Shown here piece after piece: positions 8,285-15,653 of a stretch of DNA of 30,013 nucleotides. The notes beneath the pieces were generated by a model that saw nothing but the letters and a program-made list of their open reading frames with translations, made no database searches and was not told the origin of the DNA. The position numbers and the translations under genes are program-made. The DNA lies in the NCBI GenBank assembly GCA_009779525.1, contig WREB01000001.1, positions 1 to 30,013 of the forward strand, given 5' to 3'. Position 1 is the first letter of the stretch, and each line of letters begins with the position of its first letter. The stretch is from Defluviitaleaceae bacterium (GTDB lineage: Bacteria; Bacillota_A; Clostridia; Lachnospirales; WQUN01).

Positions 8285-8310
8285 CAGTCCCGTCTTTCGT
8301 TCGGGGACTG
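8285..8310 (-). other. Intercistronic hairpin upstream of flgE
   Basis: A 7-bp perfect inverted repeat (CAGTCCC, 8285-8291, with GGGACTG, 8304-8310) encloses a 12-base loop in the 81-base gap between the TIGR02530 gene and flgE. There is no U-tract. It lies about 32 bases before the flgE start and may be a processing or stability element. Weak on its own. Confidence 0.35.
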
Positions 8311-8333
8311 TCGGCCCCCCGTTAGGGTCCGGC

Positions 8334-8714
8334 CTAAACTATGACTGCGCCGTCTATGTTGCTGAATACGTGGTCGATTCCCTGCTTCAGCGCCGTTATT
8401 ACCGTGCGGCTTCTTACGTTTACGACTAGCGCTACGTCGTCCACCAATACCAGCGAGTCCCTTATCCCTTTTTCGTTAGCCCTGTTAATCCCGTCCTTCA
8501 CGCGCTCGAGCTGGACTTCGGAAAGGTTGATTTTCCTGTCGTTAAGCCGCGTGTTTGCGTGCTTCGTAAACTGGACGTTAAGCACTTGGCCGAACGAGGG
8601 GACCGCCGCGGCGTTGGCGTTAGCTTGCGCGGCTTGCTTTGCCGCCTGGCTTTCGGCGACGCGCAGGTTGCTTCCTATTCCGTTGTTCGTAACCTGCACC
8701 TGCACTTGTTCCAT
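8334..8714 (-). CDS. Flagellar operon protein, TIGR02530 family
   Basis: The 126-residue protein belongs by content and position to the TIGR02530 flagellar operon family, found between flgD and flgE in many Clostridia and Bacilli. Its exact role is not established. Visible features are a Gln/Ala/Asn-rich N-terminus (residues 1-40), the segment VQFTKHANTRLNDRKINLSE at about 48-67, and a C-terminal half with DSLVLVDDVALVVNVRSRTV and HVFSNIDGAVIV, both typical of the family. No signal peptide or membrane segment is present. The ATG at 8714 has an AAGGAG site; a GC-rich hairpin sits just before it. Confidence 0.85.
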   Translation of the reverse strand: MEQVQVQVTNNGIGSNLRVAESQAAKQAAQANANAAAVPSFGQVLNVQFTKHANTRLNDRKINLSEVQLERVKDGINRANEKGIRDSLVLVDDVALVVNVRSRTVITALKQGIDHVFSNIDGAVIV

Positions 8715-8732
8715 ATTGACGCTCCTTGTCGG

Positions 8733-8751
8733 CCGCCGCCTCCGGCGGCGG
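8733..8751 (-). other. GC-rich hairpin between flgD and TIGR02530 gene
   Basis: CCGCCGCC (8733-8740), a 3-base TCC loop and GGCGGCGG (8744-8751) form a perfect 8-bp all-GC stem. On the minus strand it ends a few bases before the AAGGAG ribosome binding site of the TIGR02530 gene and has no U-tract. It may tune translation or mark a processing site. Confidence 0.5.
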
Positions 8752-8772
8752 AATTTAGCGTTGCTCCGACTG

Positions 8773-9735
8773 TTACTTTATCGAGTCGAGGTATTCAAGG
8801 TAGGACAGCTCCTTGTCGCCGACGTTGAGGTAGGGGATCCCGTACTTGATCGTGACGGACTCCACTGTGCCGCTTACCCCGTTGAGGTTTACGCTGAAGC
8901 CGACGCAGGCGAGCGCTTCCATCACGTAATTGATCTTGTCGATCGCGACGCTTTGGCTCCCGAATTGGAGATACGCCTTGTTGTCCCTGATGATCACGCC
9001 GGTTATTACCGCGTTTTCTAAAAGCGTCGTCTGCCCGCCCTCGGTTATTTGCACGTTCACCGATTTGCCGAGCAAAAGCGGCTTGTCGGAAACCGCCGTG
9101 ACCTCGCTTGGGAAAACTTCCTTGTTTCCGACGACGAGCACCGACTGCTTCCCGTTTTGCTTGACGTAGTCGACGACGCCCTCGACGTAGTCGGTCACGT
9201 TGCCTTTCGAGTCGATCAAAAGCGCCTGGACGTACTTGCCGACGTAGCCCTGGTTGCGCGTATTGTTGACCGATTCGTAGATTTCGTTCAGCTGGTTGGC
9301 CGTGATGTAGTCGTCCCCGACGATGTTGACCGAACTAAGCGGAACGTCGTAGCCGTCCACGAAAAGGAACGCCTCGCCGTTTTTCATCGTAACCGCGGAA
9401 ACGACGCCCGCGACTTCGACGTATTCGTTCGTAAGCTGCTCGAGGAAGTACGCGTAGACCGATTTCCCGATCATGCTGTACGCCTGCGTCTGCAGGTACG
9501 CCTTGTTAAGGTTCTGCATTTGCTCGAGCGCCGTGAACTGCGCCATCTGCCCTAAAAAGTCCCGGTCGTCCATCGGGTTGAGCGGATCCTGGTACTTCAT
9601 CTGCGTGATCAAAAGCCTCAGGAACGCGTCCTTGTCGAGGCTGCTTTCGGGCGTCCTCGGTTTGTAGAGGACGTCGCGGTAGTCCACGATGTTCGACTGA
9701 ACCGGCGCCCATAGTAATTCGTCCGAATTCGCCAT
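8773..9735 (-). CDS. flgD: FlgD, hook-capping protein with repeated C-terminal module
   Basis: FlgD caps the growing hook and lets FlgE subunits add beneath it. The 320-residue product has the conserved FlgD N-terminal region at 33-80 (LDKDAFLRLLITQMKYQDPL, then FTALEQMQNL). The rest consists of about four degenerate copies of one module. Each starts GKxV-like (G90, G166, G223, G279), followed by GVV-x-x-V (about 110, 186, 244, 289) and a strand with a final V/L-x-x-V-x-x-V-like end. Copies span about 88-140, 164-216, 221-272 and 277-320. Bacillus FlgD is about half this length. The ATG at 9735 has an AAAGGAGG site, and fliK ends 26 bases upstream. Confidence 0.93.
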   Translation of the reverse strand: MANSDELLWAPVQSNIVDYRDVLYKPRTPESSLDKDAFLRLLITQMKYQDPLNPMDDRDFLGQMAQFTALEQMQNLNKAYLQTQAYSMIGKSVYAYFLEQLTNEYVEVAGVVSAVTMKNGEAFLFVDGYDVPLSSVNIVGDDYITANQLNEIYESVNNTRNQGYVGKYVQALLIDSKGNVTDYVEGVVDYVKQNGKQSVLVVGNKEVFPSEVTAVSDKPLLLGKSVNVQITEGGQTTLLENAVITGVIIRDNKAYLQFGSQSVAIDKINYVMEALACVGFSVNLNGVSGTVESVTIKYGIPYLNVGDKELSYLEYLDSIK

Positions 9736-9761
9736 TGTTTACCTCCTTTCCTTTTAAATCG

Positions 9762-11162
9762 TTAAGCGGTCACGTCGAGGCGGCTAGTCGACAGGTTGGG
9801 GGCGGCCCGTTCGTCCTCGCCTATCTCGTTTTTAACCGAGGCTTCGGCGATACGCCGCATCCTTGCCCTGCTCGCCGCCTGCGCCCTGAGGAATTGGTTC
9901 ATGCGTTCCTCCGGGTCGTCCTTCCCGACGGAGACTGACAGTTCCGCCACGTTGACTCCCTGTTCCGAAAGCGCGTTTTTTAATTGGTTGAAGTTGGATT
10001 CGAGCGCTTCCTTAACCCTTTGGCTTTCGGCTACAAACTGCGCGGTCACGATCCCGTTTAGCGTCATCACCCGAAGCGTCACGTCCCCCAGGTTTTCGGG
10101 CTTTAGCGTCAAGCGCAGCTCCGCGAAATGTTCGCCGGCTTGCAGCTTAACCCGGCTCATTATCTGGTTGATTATGTCGTTTGCGTTGACTTGGCCGGGC
10201 TGGCTCGGCTGGGATTCGACCGCGGTCTGGGCTAGGCTCGCGCCGCCTTCGGCGGAAACCTGCACGACGGGTATGAATTCGATTTCACGCTCCACGTAAA
10301 GCGCGTCGTTCCTGCCGCTTTCCGTTTGCGCCGCGGGCGCGGCTTCTTCCGGTTTCGCTTCCGGCGCCGCGTTAGGCTGCGCGGTCGGTTTTTGCTGCGG
10401 CGCGCTTACCGAAACGCCTTCGGTTTCCTCGGATTCCTCGTAAAAAAATGAAACGAATTCTTCTTTTTGCGCGTCGGTTTCCCTGACTTCCGTCACGACT
10501 GGCGGCGCGTTTGGTCCGCTTGTTTCGACTTGAAGGCCGCGAAGCTCCGGCAGTACCATGCTTTCGGTTTTTTCCGCCGCCACAATTGGCAGCGCTTCGA
10601 CGATTTCCTTCGCCGCTTCCATCAACTTTTCGAACGCTTCCGGAAGCTGCGGTTCGGTTAAAAGCTCCGCGGTGGTCTGCGAACCGAACGCCTGCTTGAG
10701 GATTTCGACTACGACTTGCGGTTCCGTCGCCTCAAGCGGGTTAAAGCCCAAATCAATGAACCATTCGAGCACCGTTTCGACGGGAATGCCTAAAATTTCC
10801 GCGATCCGCGAAACCAGCTCCCCCTCGGCTTCCTTGATCGCCTCCGGAATCGCTTCAGGCGCCGCAGCCGGATTTTCAAGCGCTTGGTTTTCGATTGGGC
10901 GAACCGCTTCGGCCGTGGCAATTTCCGCGCGGATCGTGCTTTCACGCGGTTCGGGCGCCTCGGCGCGGTTTTTTACGAGCTTCGGCTTCGGCTCCGCTTG
11001 CTTAGGTTTCGCGGTTTGCTTCGGGTCTTCTTTTTTTTGCCCGCTTCGCTCGATCGAGGCGAGGAACGCCTCGAAGCTGGTTTCGCCGCTTTTCGGCTTC
11101 TTTGCGGAAGCCGCTTCGCCAAGCGGCGGCGCTTCGCTTTGGAATATTCCGTTTAATACCAT
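9762..11162 (-). CDS. fliK: FliK, flagellar hook-length control protein
   Basis: FliK measures hook length and triggers the export-specificity switch in FlhB. The 466-residue product has a long, mostly disordered Ala/Glu/Pro/Lys-rich N-terminal two-thirds. Near its C-terminus, at about 340-413, it carries the conserved Flg_hook domain containing LRLTLKPENLGDVTLRV and the pattern G-x-V-x-A-x-F-x-A-E-x-x-x-V-x-x-x-L. A basic tail of about 50 residues follows. The start is taken as the ATG at 11162, with an ideal AAAGGAGGTG 6 bases upstream; the open frame extends further 5' into the preceding gene but without a ribosome site. Position between the MotE-like gene and flgD is canonical. Confidence 0.94.
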   Translation of the reverse strand: MVLNGIFQSEAPPLGEAASAKKPKSGETSFEAFLASIERSGQKKEDPKQTAKPKQAEPKPKLVKNRAEAPEPRESTIRAEIATAEAVRPIENQALENPAAAPEAIPEAIKEAEGELVSRIAEILGIPVETVLEWFIDLGFNPLEATEPQVVVEILKQAFGSQTTAELLTEPQLPEAFEKLMEAAKEIVEALPIVAAEKTESMVLPELRGLQVETSGPNAPPVVTEVRETDAQKEEFVSFFYEESEETEGVSVSAPQQKPTAQPNAAPEAKPEEAAPAAQTESGRNDALYVEREIEFIPVVQVSAEGGASLAQTAVESQPSQPGQVNANDIINQIMSRVKLQAGEHFAELRLTLKPENLGDVTLRVMTLNGIVTAQFVAESQRVKEALESNFNQLKNALSEQGVNVAELSVSVGKDDPEERMNQFLRAQAASRARMRRIAEASVKNEIGEDERAAPNLSTSRLDVTA

Positions 11163-11212
11163 TTTTTCACCTCCTTTCGCGATGTTTATTAATAAAAATG
11201 CTTTCGCATTGT

Positions 11213-12073
11213 TTATTCGTCTTCCGTTTCCTCTGTCGGCGGAGCCTCTGGAGTCGGCGCGGGGCTTCCTTGCGCGGGTTGCGTAGACATGTGCGCGGGG
11301 CTCTCCGGATACATCAATCGGGTCAGCGCCGCGCGGCTCGGCGGAGTCATTTCCTCCATGATAAGCGCCAGCGTTCTCGGGCCGAGCTGCTTGCATATGC
11401 CGACGACCATATCGGTGTTCGTCAAAAGCAGGTCTTCCAGCGTCTGCGCCGCGGCGCTCTCGTCCATTTCCGCGAAGAGGTTGACGATCTTTTTGGCTTC
11501 CGAATTGTACTTCACGGTTTCCGCCGCTTCCGTGTAAAGGCGCTCCGCGTTCTCGGGCGAAACCGACTCAAAAAAATCCTTGTACGCTACCGGGTCGCCT
11601 TTTGCGATCGCCTCGTCGAAGCGCGCCTTTTCCCGGCGGAACGCGTCCATTTGATCGGTCATTTCGCGAAGCAGCGCTATCGTGCTTTCGTCCGCCTCGT
11701 GTTTTTTTCCGGCAATCCTAAGCTCCGATTCGAGCGATTCTATTTTTTGCTCGAACGCCGAAACTATCGCGCTTATCTCGTCGGAGGTCATCGAAGCGTA
11801 CATGCCCTCGTCGATTTCTTCCGCGGCTTCGTCGGGCTCCGGGAAGAAACGCCCGACAAGCGGCGCGTTCCGAACATACGGCATTATCCAGCGTTCGCGC
11901 GCCCCGAAGACGTCGTAGCCGAGTATCGCCACGATTACGCCGATGATTACAAGCAGCACTATTACCGGGACGAACGGGAACCCGCCCTTTTTTTCCTTTT
12001 TCCTTTCCTTGATGCCGATATCCTCGAGTTCGGCCGGATTGTCCGCGTCCGCCTGCTTGCTGTCCTTCGCCAT
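11213..12073 (-). CDS. MotE/YlxF-like membrane protein with MgtE N-terminal-type domain
   Basis: The 286-residue product is a single-pass membrane protein of the YlxF/MotE type that accompanies fliJ in Firmicute operons. Its features in order are an acidic-to-basic cytoplasmic start (1-32), a transmembrane helix (about 33-53), an extracytoplasmic coiled coil (about 97-155), and an MgtE-N-like helical domain (about 190-255) with the motif IVNLFAEMDESAAAQTLEDL followed later by ALIMEEMTPPSRAALTRL. It ends in a Pro/Glu-rich tail. In epsilon-proteobacteria and alpha-proteobacteria, related MotE proteins chaperone MotC or stabilise stators. A stator or export role here is inference from domain order and position between fliJ and fliK. 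Confidence 0.8.
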   Translation of the reverse strand: MAKDSKQADADNPAELEDIGIKERKKEKKGGFPFVPVIVLLVIIGVIVAILGYDVFGARERWIMPYVRNAPLVGRFFPEPDEAAEEIDEGMYASMTSDEISAIVSAFEQKIESLESELRIAGKKHEADESTIALLREMTDQMDAFRREKARFDEAIAKGDPVAYKDFFESVSPENAERLYTEAAETVKYNSEAKKIVNLFAEMDESAAAQTLEDLLLTNTDMVVGICKQLGPRTLALIMEEMTPPSRAALTRLMYPESPAHMSTQPAQGSPAPTPEAPPTEETEDE

Positions 12074-12105
12074 CCAACCTCACCCCTTGCTTCCATTTAA
12101 TATGA

Positions 12106-12540
12106 CTACGAGTATTGATAGCTCACCAGTTCGTCGACTTGCTTCTGCTCCGCGAGCTTTTCGCCCTGCTTGTATGTTTCGAGCCTGTTGTCTTTTATCG
12201 AGTCGAGCATCTTGCGCTGCTTCATCGCCTCGACGAGTTCGACGCGCTTTTTTTCCGCGTAGGCTTCCGCCGCCTCGATCCGCTTTATCTGTTCCTTTAT
12301 TCGGTTTTTCAGGCGTTCGATCGTGTTGTTGTACCTTCGCGCCTCGGCGGGGTTTATCCCCTTTTCAAGCGACTCCCGAAACAAAACGATTTGGCTTTCG
12401 CGCTGCCTTTCGAGGCGTTCCTTCGCCTTGCGTTCTTCGTCGAGCCGACGCAGCGCTTGGCCGTACTCGATTTCCTTCTGGTCCTCGATTTGTTCCTTGA
12501 CGTTTAGTAACGGTTGGAGCCTGAATACGAACCGCGCCAT
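12106..12540 (-). CDS. fliJ: FliJ, export-ATPase stalk protein
   Basis: FliJ is the coiled-coil stalk that inserts into the FliI hexamer and activates the export gate. The 144-residue product is almost entirely charged helix with heptad-like spacing. It starts MARFVFRLQPLLNVKEQIED, a typical FliJ N-terminus, and contains KERLERQRESQ and later RKMLDSIKDNRLETYKQGEK. The size matches the family (about 147). It follows fliI by 12 bases. The ribosome binding site (GCGGGTAG) is weak, which suggests coupling to fliI translation. Confidence 0.92.
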   Translation of the reverse strand: MARFVFRLQPLLNVKEQIEDQKEIEYGQALRRLDEERKAKERLERQRESQIVLFRESLEKGINPAEARRYNNTIERLKNRIKEQIKRIEAAEAYAEKKRVELVEAMKQRKMLDSIKDNRLETYKQGEKLAEQKQVDELVSYQYS

Positions 12541-12552
12541 ATTTCTACCCGC

Positions 12553-13863
12553 TTAACCTAAAATGCCGCCCATCATGGCGAGCGTATCTTCGAATGATAT
12601 TTTTTCGCCGATCTCCTGCATCAAGAACCCGTCGATCGCGTCGTGCTTAGAAATCGCATCGTCGATCTCAAGGCTGCTTCCCTTAACGTACGCGCCGATG
12701 TTTATCAAGTCCTCCGAGTTGGCGTAGACCGCCATCGATTTCTTTATTTCGTTCGAGACCCTTTTATGTTCGCCGTCCACGATATCGGTCATGACGCGCG
12801 ATATGCTGGCTAAAACGTCGATCGCCGGATAGTGGTTGCGGTTGGCGATCTTGCGCGCCAGGACGATGTGCCCGTCCAGCACGCTTCGCGCAGTGTCGGT
12901 GACGGGTTCGGTCAGATCGTCCCCGTCGACAAGCACCGTGTACAGCCCGGTTATCGAACCCTTCTCCGAGTTGCCGGCGCGCTCGAGCAGCCTCGGGATC
13001 GTCGCGAAAACCGAAGGTGTGTAGCCGCGCGAAACCGGCGGTTCGCCTGTCGCGAGCCCCACTTCGCGCTGCGCCATCGCGAAGCGCGTCAGCGAATCCA
13101 TGAGGAGCATCACGTCCATGCCCTTCGCCCTAAAGTACTCGGCTATGCTTGTCGCGACTTCCGCAGCCTTAAGCCTTACCAACGCGGGCTTGTCCGAAGT
13201 CGCTATTACTATTACGGAGCGCCGTATCCCTTCCTCGCCTAAATCCTTTTCGAGGAACTCGCGGACTTCCCTGCCGCGTTCGCCGACAAGCGCTATCACG
13301 TTGATGTCGGCGCGCGTGTTTCGCGCGATCATTCCCATCAGCGTGCTTTTTCCCACGCCGCTTCCGGAAAAGATCCCCATCCGCTGCCCCTTGCCGACCG
13401 TAAGCAAACCATCGATCGCCTTAATCCCAAGCGGGAGCGGCTGCAGGATTCTGCTGCGCCTAAGAGGGTTCGGCGGAGGGTTTATGACGCGCCACTCGTC
13501 GCCTTCCTCAACCGGCGGCTTCCCGTCCATCGGGTTGCCGATGCCGTCGAACACGCGCCCGAGGAGTTTTTCCGAAACGCGTATCGTGATCGGTTTCTCA
13601 AGCGCCTCGACGGTGTTGCCAGGCCCCACGCCCGACATGTCGCCCAGTGGCATCAAAAGGATGCGGCCGTCGCGAAACCCCACTACCTCGGAAAGGACCG
13701 GATCGCCGTATTTGCCCGCCTTTATCAGGCACGTCTGCCCGATGTTTGCCTCGGGCCCGCACGATTCGATCGTCAGGCCGACGACCTGCGTGACTCTGCC
13801 GGTTTTTTTTATGTAGCTTTTGTCAAGCGCCGCGCGGTATTTGCCGATTTCGACCGCGTTCAT
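12553..13863 (-). CDS. fliI: FliI, flagellum-specific export ATPase
   Basis: FliI powers substrate unfolding and delivery at the flagellar export apparatus. The 436-residue product is related to F1 beta subunits. It has an N-terminal beta-barrel (1-90), Walker A SGSGVGKST at about 166-174, ALVGERGREV at about 191-200, Walker B VMLLMDSLTRFAMAQRE at about 251-267, and GEPPVSRGYTPSVF at 273-286, all conserved in flagellar and type III ATPases. A C-terminal helical domain follows. Length matches the family. The start ATG overlaps the fliH stop (ATGA), which implies coupled synthesis of the FliH-FliI complex. Confidence 0.98.
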   Translation of the reverse strand: MNAVEIGKYRAALDKSYIKKTGRVTQVVGLTIESCGPEANIGQTCLIKAGKYGDPVLSEVVGFRDGRILLMPLGDMSGVGPGNTVEALEKPITIRVSEKLLGRVFDGIGNPMDGKPPVEEGDEWRVINPPPNPLRRSRILQPLPLGIKAIDGLLTVGKGQRMGIFSGSGVGKSTLMGMIARNTRADINVIALVGERGREVREFLEKDLGEEGIRRSVIVIATSDKPALVRLKAAEVATSIAEYFRAKGMDVMLLMDSLTRFAMAQREVGLATGEPPVSRGYTPSVFATIPRLLERAGNSEKGSITGLYTVLVDGDDLTEPVTDTARSVLDGHIVLARKIANRNHYPAIDVLASISRVMTDIVDGEHKRVSNEIKKSMAVYANSEDLINIGAYVKGSSLEIDDAISKHDAIDGFLMQEIGEKISFEDTLAMMGGILG

Positions 13864-14627
13864 ATCATGCCCGATATATACTTAAGCTGGTCCCTCAGCG
13901 ATTCGTACTGCATATTAAGGCTGCAGTCGATGTTGCCGAACGGAGTCTCGATCACGCAGTCCATCGGGCGCAGCGACGGGTCGCGCACGATTTCTATCGT
14001 CACCGAGCTGTCCGCGTACGCCGAAAGCGCTTCGGCGTTTTCCGCCGCCGTCTTGTAATCTTCGGGCGAAACATGGATCGCGACTTCGCCCGAAAGCGTC
14101 GCGCCCGACAACCCCTGTCTCGCGAGGTTGACGATCGTCTGGGGATACAGTTCCGTCGCGTCCCCGATCAACTTCCGCACGATATCCGAAACGAGTCCGA
14201 TTATGTCGGGCTCGAGCGATTCCTCGATTTCTTTGCGTTCGGCTTTCGCCTCTTCCAAAATCGTCTCGGCTTCGCCGATAATCAGCCTGCCTTCAGACTC
14301 GGCCTTGCTGTAGCCTTCGCCGTAACCCTCGTTGAAGCCTTCTTCCCTCGCCTTTCGCCTCAGCTCGGAAGCCTCGTGCTCCGCTTTCGCGATCGCTTCG
14401 CGCACAAGCTCCTCGCAATCGTATTTAGTCTTCGATTCGAGCTGCTCCGCTTCCCTAATCGCTTTCTGGATTATTCTTTCGGCAGTTTCTTCGGGCGGCT
14501 CGCCCTGTTCGATCTCTAATTCGGGAAAGTATTCGGCTTCGGGTTCGAAGATCGGTGGCAGCGCCTCTATGCTTATTACATTGTCCGTTTCCAGGTTTAC
14601 GTTTCGCGCCTTTAGGATGCTAGACAA
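13860..14627 (-). CDS. fliH: FliH, export ATPase regulator
   Basis: FliH dimerises, binds and restrains FliI, and attaches it to the C ring. The 255-residue product has an acidic N-terminal region, a long coiled coil at about 45-150 with the FliH-type repeated small-residue pattern REEGFNEGYGEGYSKAESEG near 111-130, and a C-terminal FliI-binding domain (about 150-255) with RPMDCVIETPFGNIDCSL. The start is taken as TTG at 14627, with GGAGGGG upstream. It overlaps the end of fliG by 8 bases. Another start further in would remove only a few residues. Confidence 0.93.
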   Translation of the reverse strand: MSSILKARNVNLETDNVISIEALPPIFEPEAEYFPELEIEQGEPPEETAERIIQKAIREAEQLESKTKYDCEELVREAIAKAEHEASELRRKAREEGFNEGYGEGYSKAESEGRLIIGEAETILEEAKAERKEIEESLEPDIIGLVSDIVRKLIGDATELYPQTIVNLARQGLSGATLSGEVAIHVSPEDYKTAAENAEALSAYADSSVTIEIVRDPSLRPMDCVIETPFGNIDCSLNMQYESLRDQLKYISGMI

Positions 14628-15639
14628 CTATTTCATCCCCTCCGCCGCGCGCTATGAGGATCTCACCGGCGTCCTGCAGCCGCCTGACGATGTTGACGAT
14701 CTTCTGCTGCGCCTCCTCGACGTCGGAGCGCCGCACCGGGCCAAGGTAGTCCATGTCTTCCTTGATCATGGCGGCAAGGCGTTTGGAAAGGTTCGCGAAT
14801 ATATGGTTTTGCAATTCGTCGGAACAAATCTTGCAGGCGAGCCCGAGTTCTTTTTGGTCGACTTCGCGAAGCACCTGCTGTACGGAACGGCTGTCAAGCT
14901 GCAGTATGTCCTCGAACACGAACATCTTGCGGCGGATTTCCTCCGAAAGCTCGACGTCCTCGACTTCCAGGGTCTCCATGATCGTTTTTTCCGTCGTGCG
15001 GTCCACCGCGTTCAATATCTCCACGACCGAATCCACGCCGCCGACCGTCGTGAAATCCTCAGTCATTAATGCGGAAAGCTTCTTCTCCAACGCCTTTTCC
15101 ACTTCCTTTATCACATCCGGCGAAGTGCGGTCCATCAGGGCGATTCGCCTCGCGACGTCCGCCTGCTTCTCTTGCGCGAGGGACGAAAGGACGTCCGCGG
15201 CCTGCTTCGGGCGCAGATAGGACAAAATAAGGGCGATCGTCTGGGGATGCTCGTTTTGGATGAAGTTGATGATTTGGCTAGCGTCGGTCTTGCGGATGAA
15301 ATCAAACGGCCGCACCTGCAGCGAGACGGTGAGCCTGCTTATTACTTCGTAAGCCCTCGCCTCGCCGAGCGCCTTTTCCAAAATGTTTTTTGCGTACGCG
15401 ATGCCGCCTTCGGTTATGTACTGCTGCGCGAGGCAGATTTGATAGAATTCGTTTAGGACTTCGTCCTTGGTTTCGGGCATGACCGTCGTGATGTTGGCGA
15501 TCTCAAGCGTAAGCGTCTCGATCTCGTCTTCCTTGAGATGCTTGAATATCTGCGCCGATTTTTCCGGGCCGAGCGATATCAATAAAATGGCCGCTTTTTC
15601 GCGACCGGTCAGGTCGGATGTGATGGATTCGGCCGCCAT
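14620..15639 (-). CDS. fliG: FliG, flagellar motor switch protein
   Basis: FliG is the C-ring protein contacted by MotA and bound to FliF. The 339-residue product has the FliF-binding N-terminal domain (LTGREKAAILLISLGPEKSA at 10-29), the middle domain with the diagnostic EHPQTIALILSYL at about 134-146, and the C-terminal torque domain with charged helix residues in MFVFEDILQLDSRSVQQVLR near 243-262. Length and all three domains match the family. The ATG at 15639 has an AAAGGAGGAG site 15 bases after the fliF stop region, and fliH begins within its last codons. Confidence 0.98.
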   Translation of the reverse strand: MAAESITSDLTGREKAAILLISLGPEKSAQIFKHLKEDEIETLTLEIANITTVMPETKDEVLNEFYQICLAQQYITEGGIAYAKNILEKALGEARAYEVISRLTVSLQVRPFDFIRKTDASQIINFIQNEHPQTIALILSYLRPKQAADVLSSLAQEKQADVARRIALMDRTSPDVIKEVEKALEKKLSALMTEDFTTVGGVDSVVEILNAVDRTTEKTIMETLEVEDVELSEEIRRKMFVFEDILQLDSRSVQQVLREVDQKELGLACKICSDELQNHIFANLSKRLAAMIKEDMDYLGPVRRSDVEEAQQKIVNIVRRLQDAGEILIARGGGDEIVV

Positions 15640-15653
15640 GCCCTACTCCTCCT

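Noticed and set aside
11163..11396. Longer N-terminus for FliK
   Set aside because: The extension lies inside the MotE-like gene in another frame, while a perfect AAAGGAGGTG site sits before the ATG at 11162.
11102..12100. 332-codon open frame on the plus strand
   Set aside because: Antisense to the MotE-like gene and the start of fliK; Arg/Phe/Leu-rich shadow.
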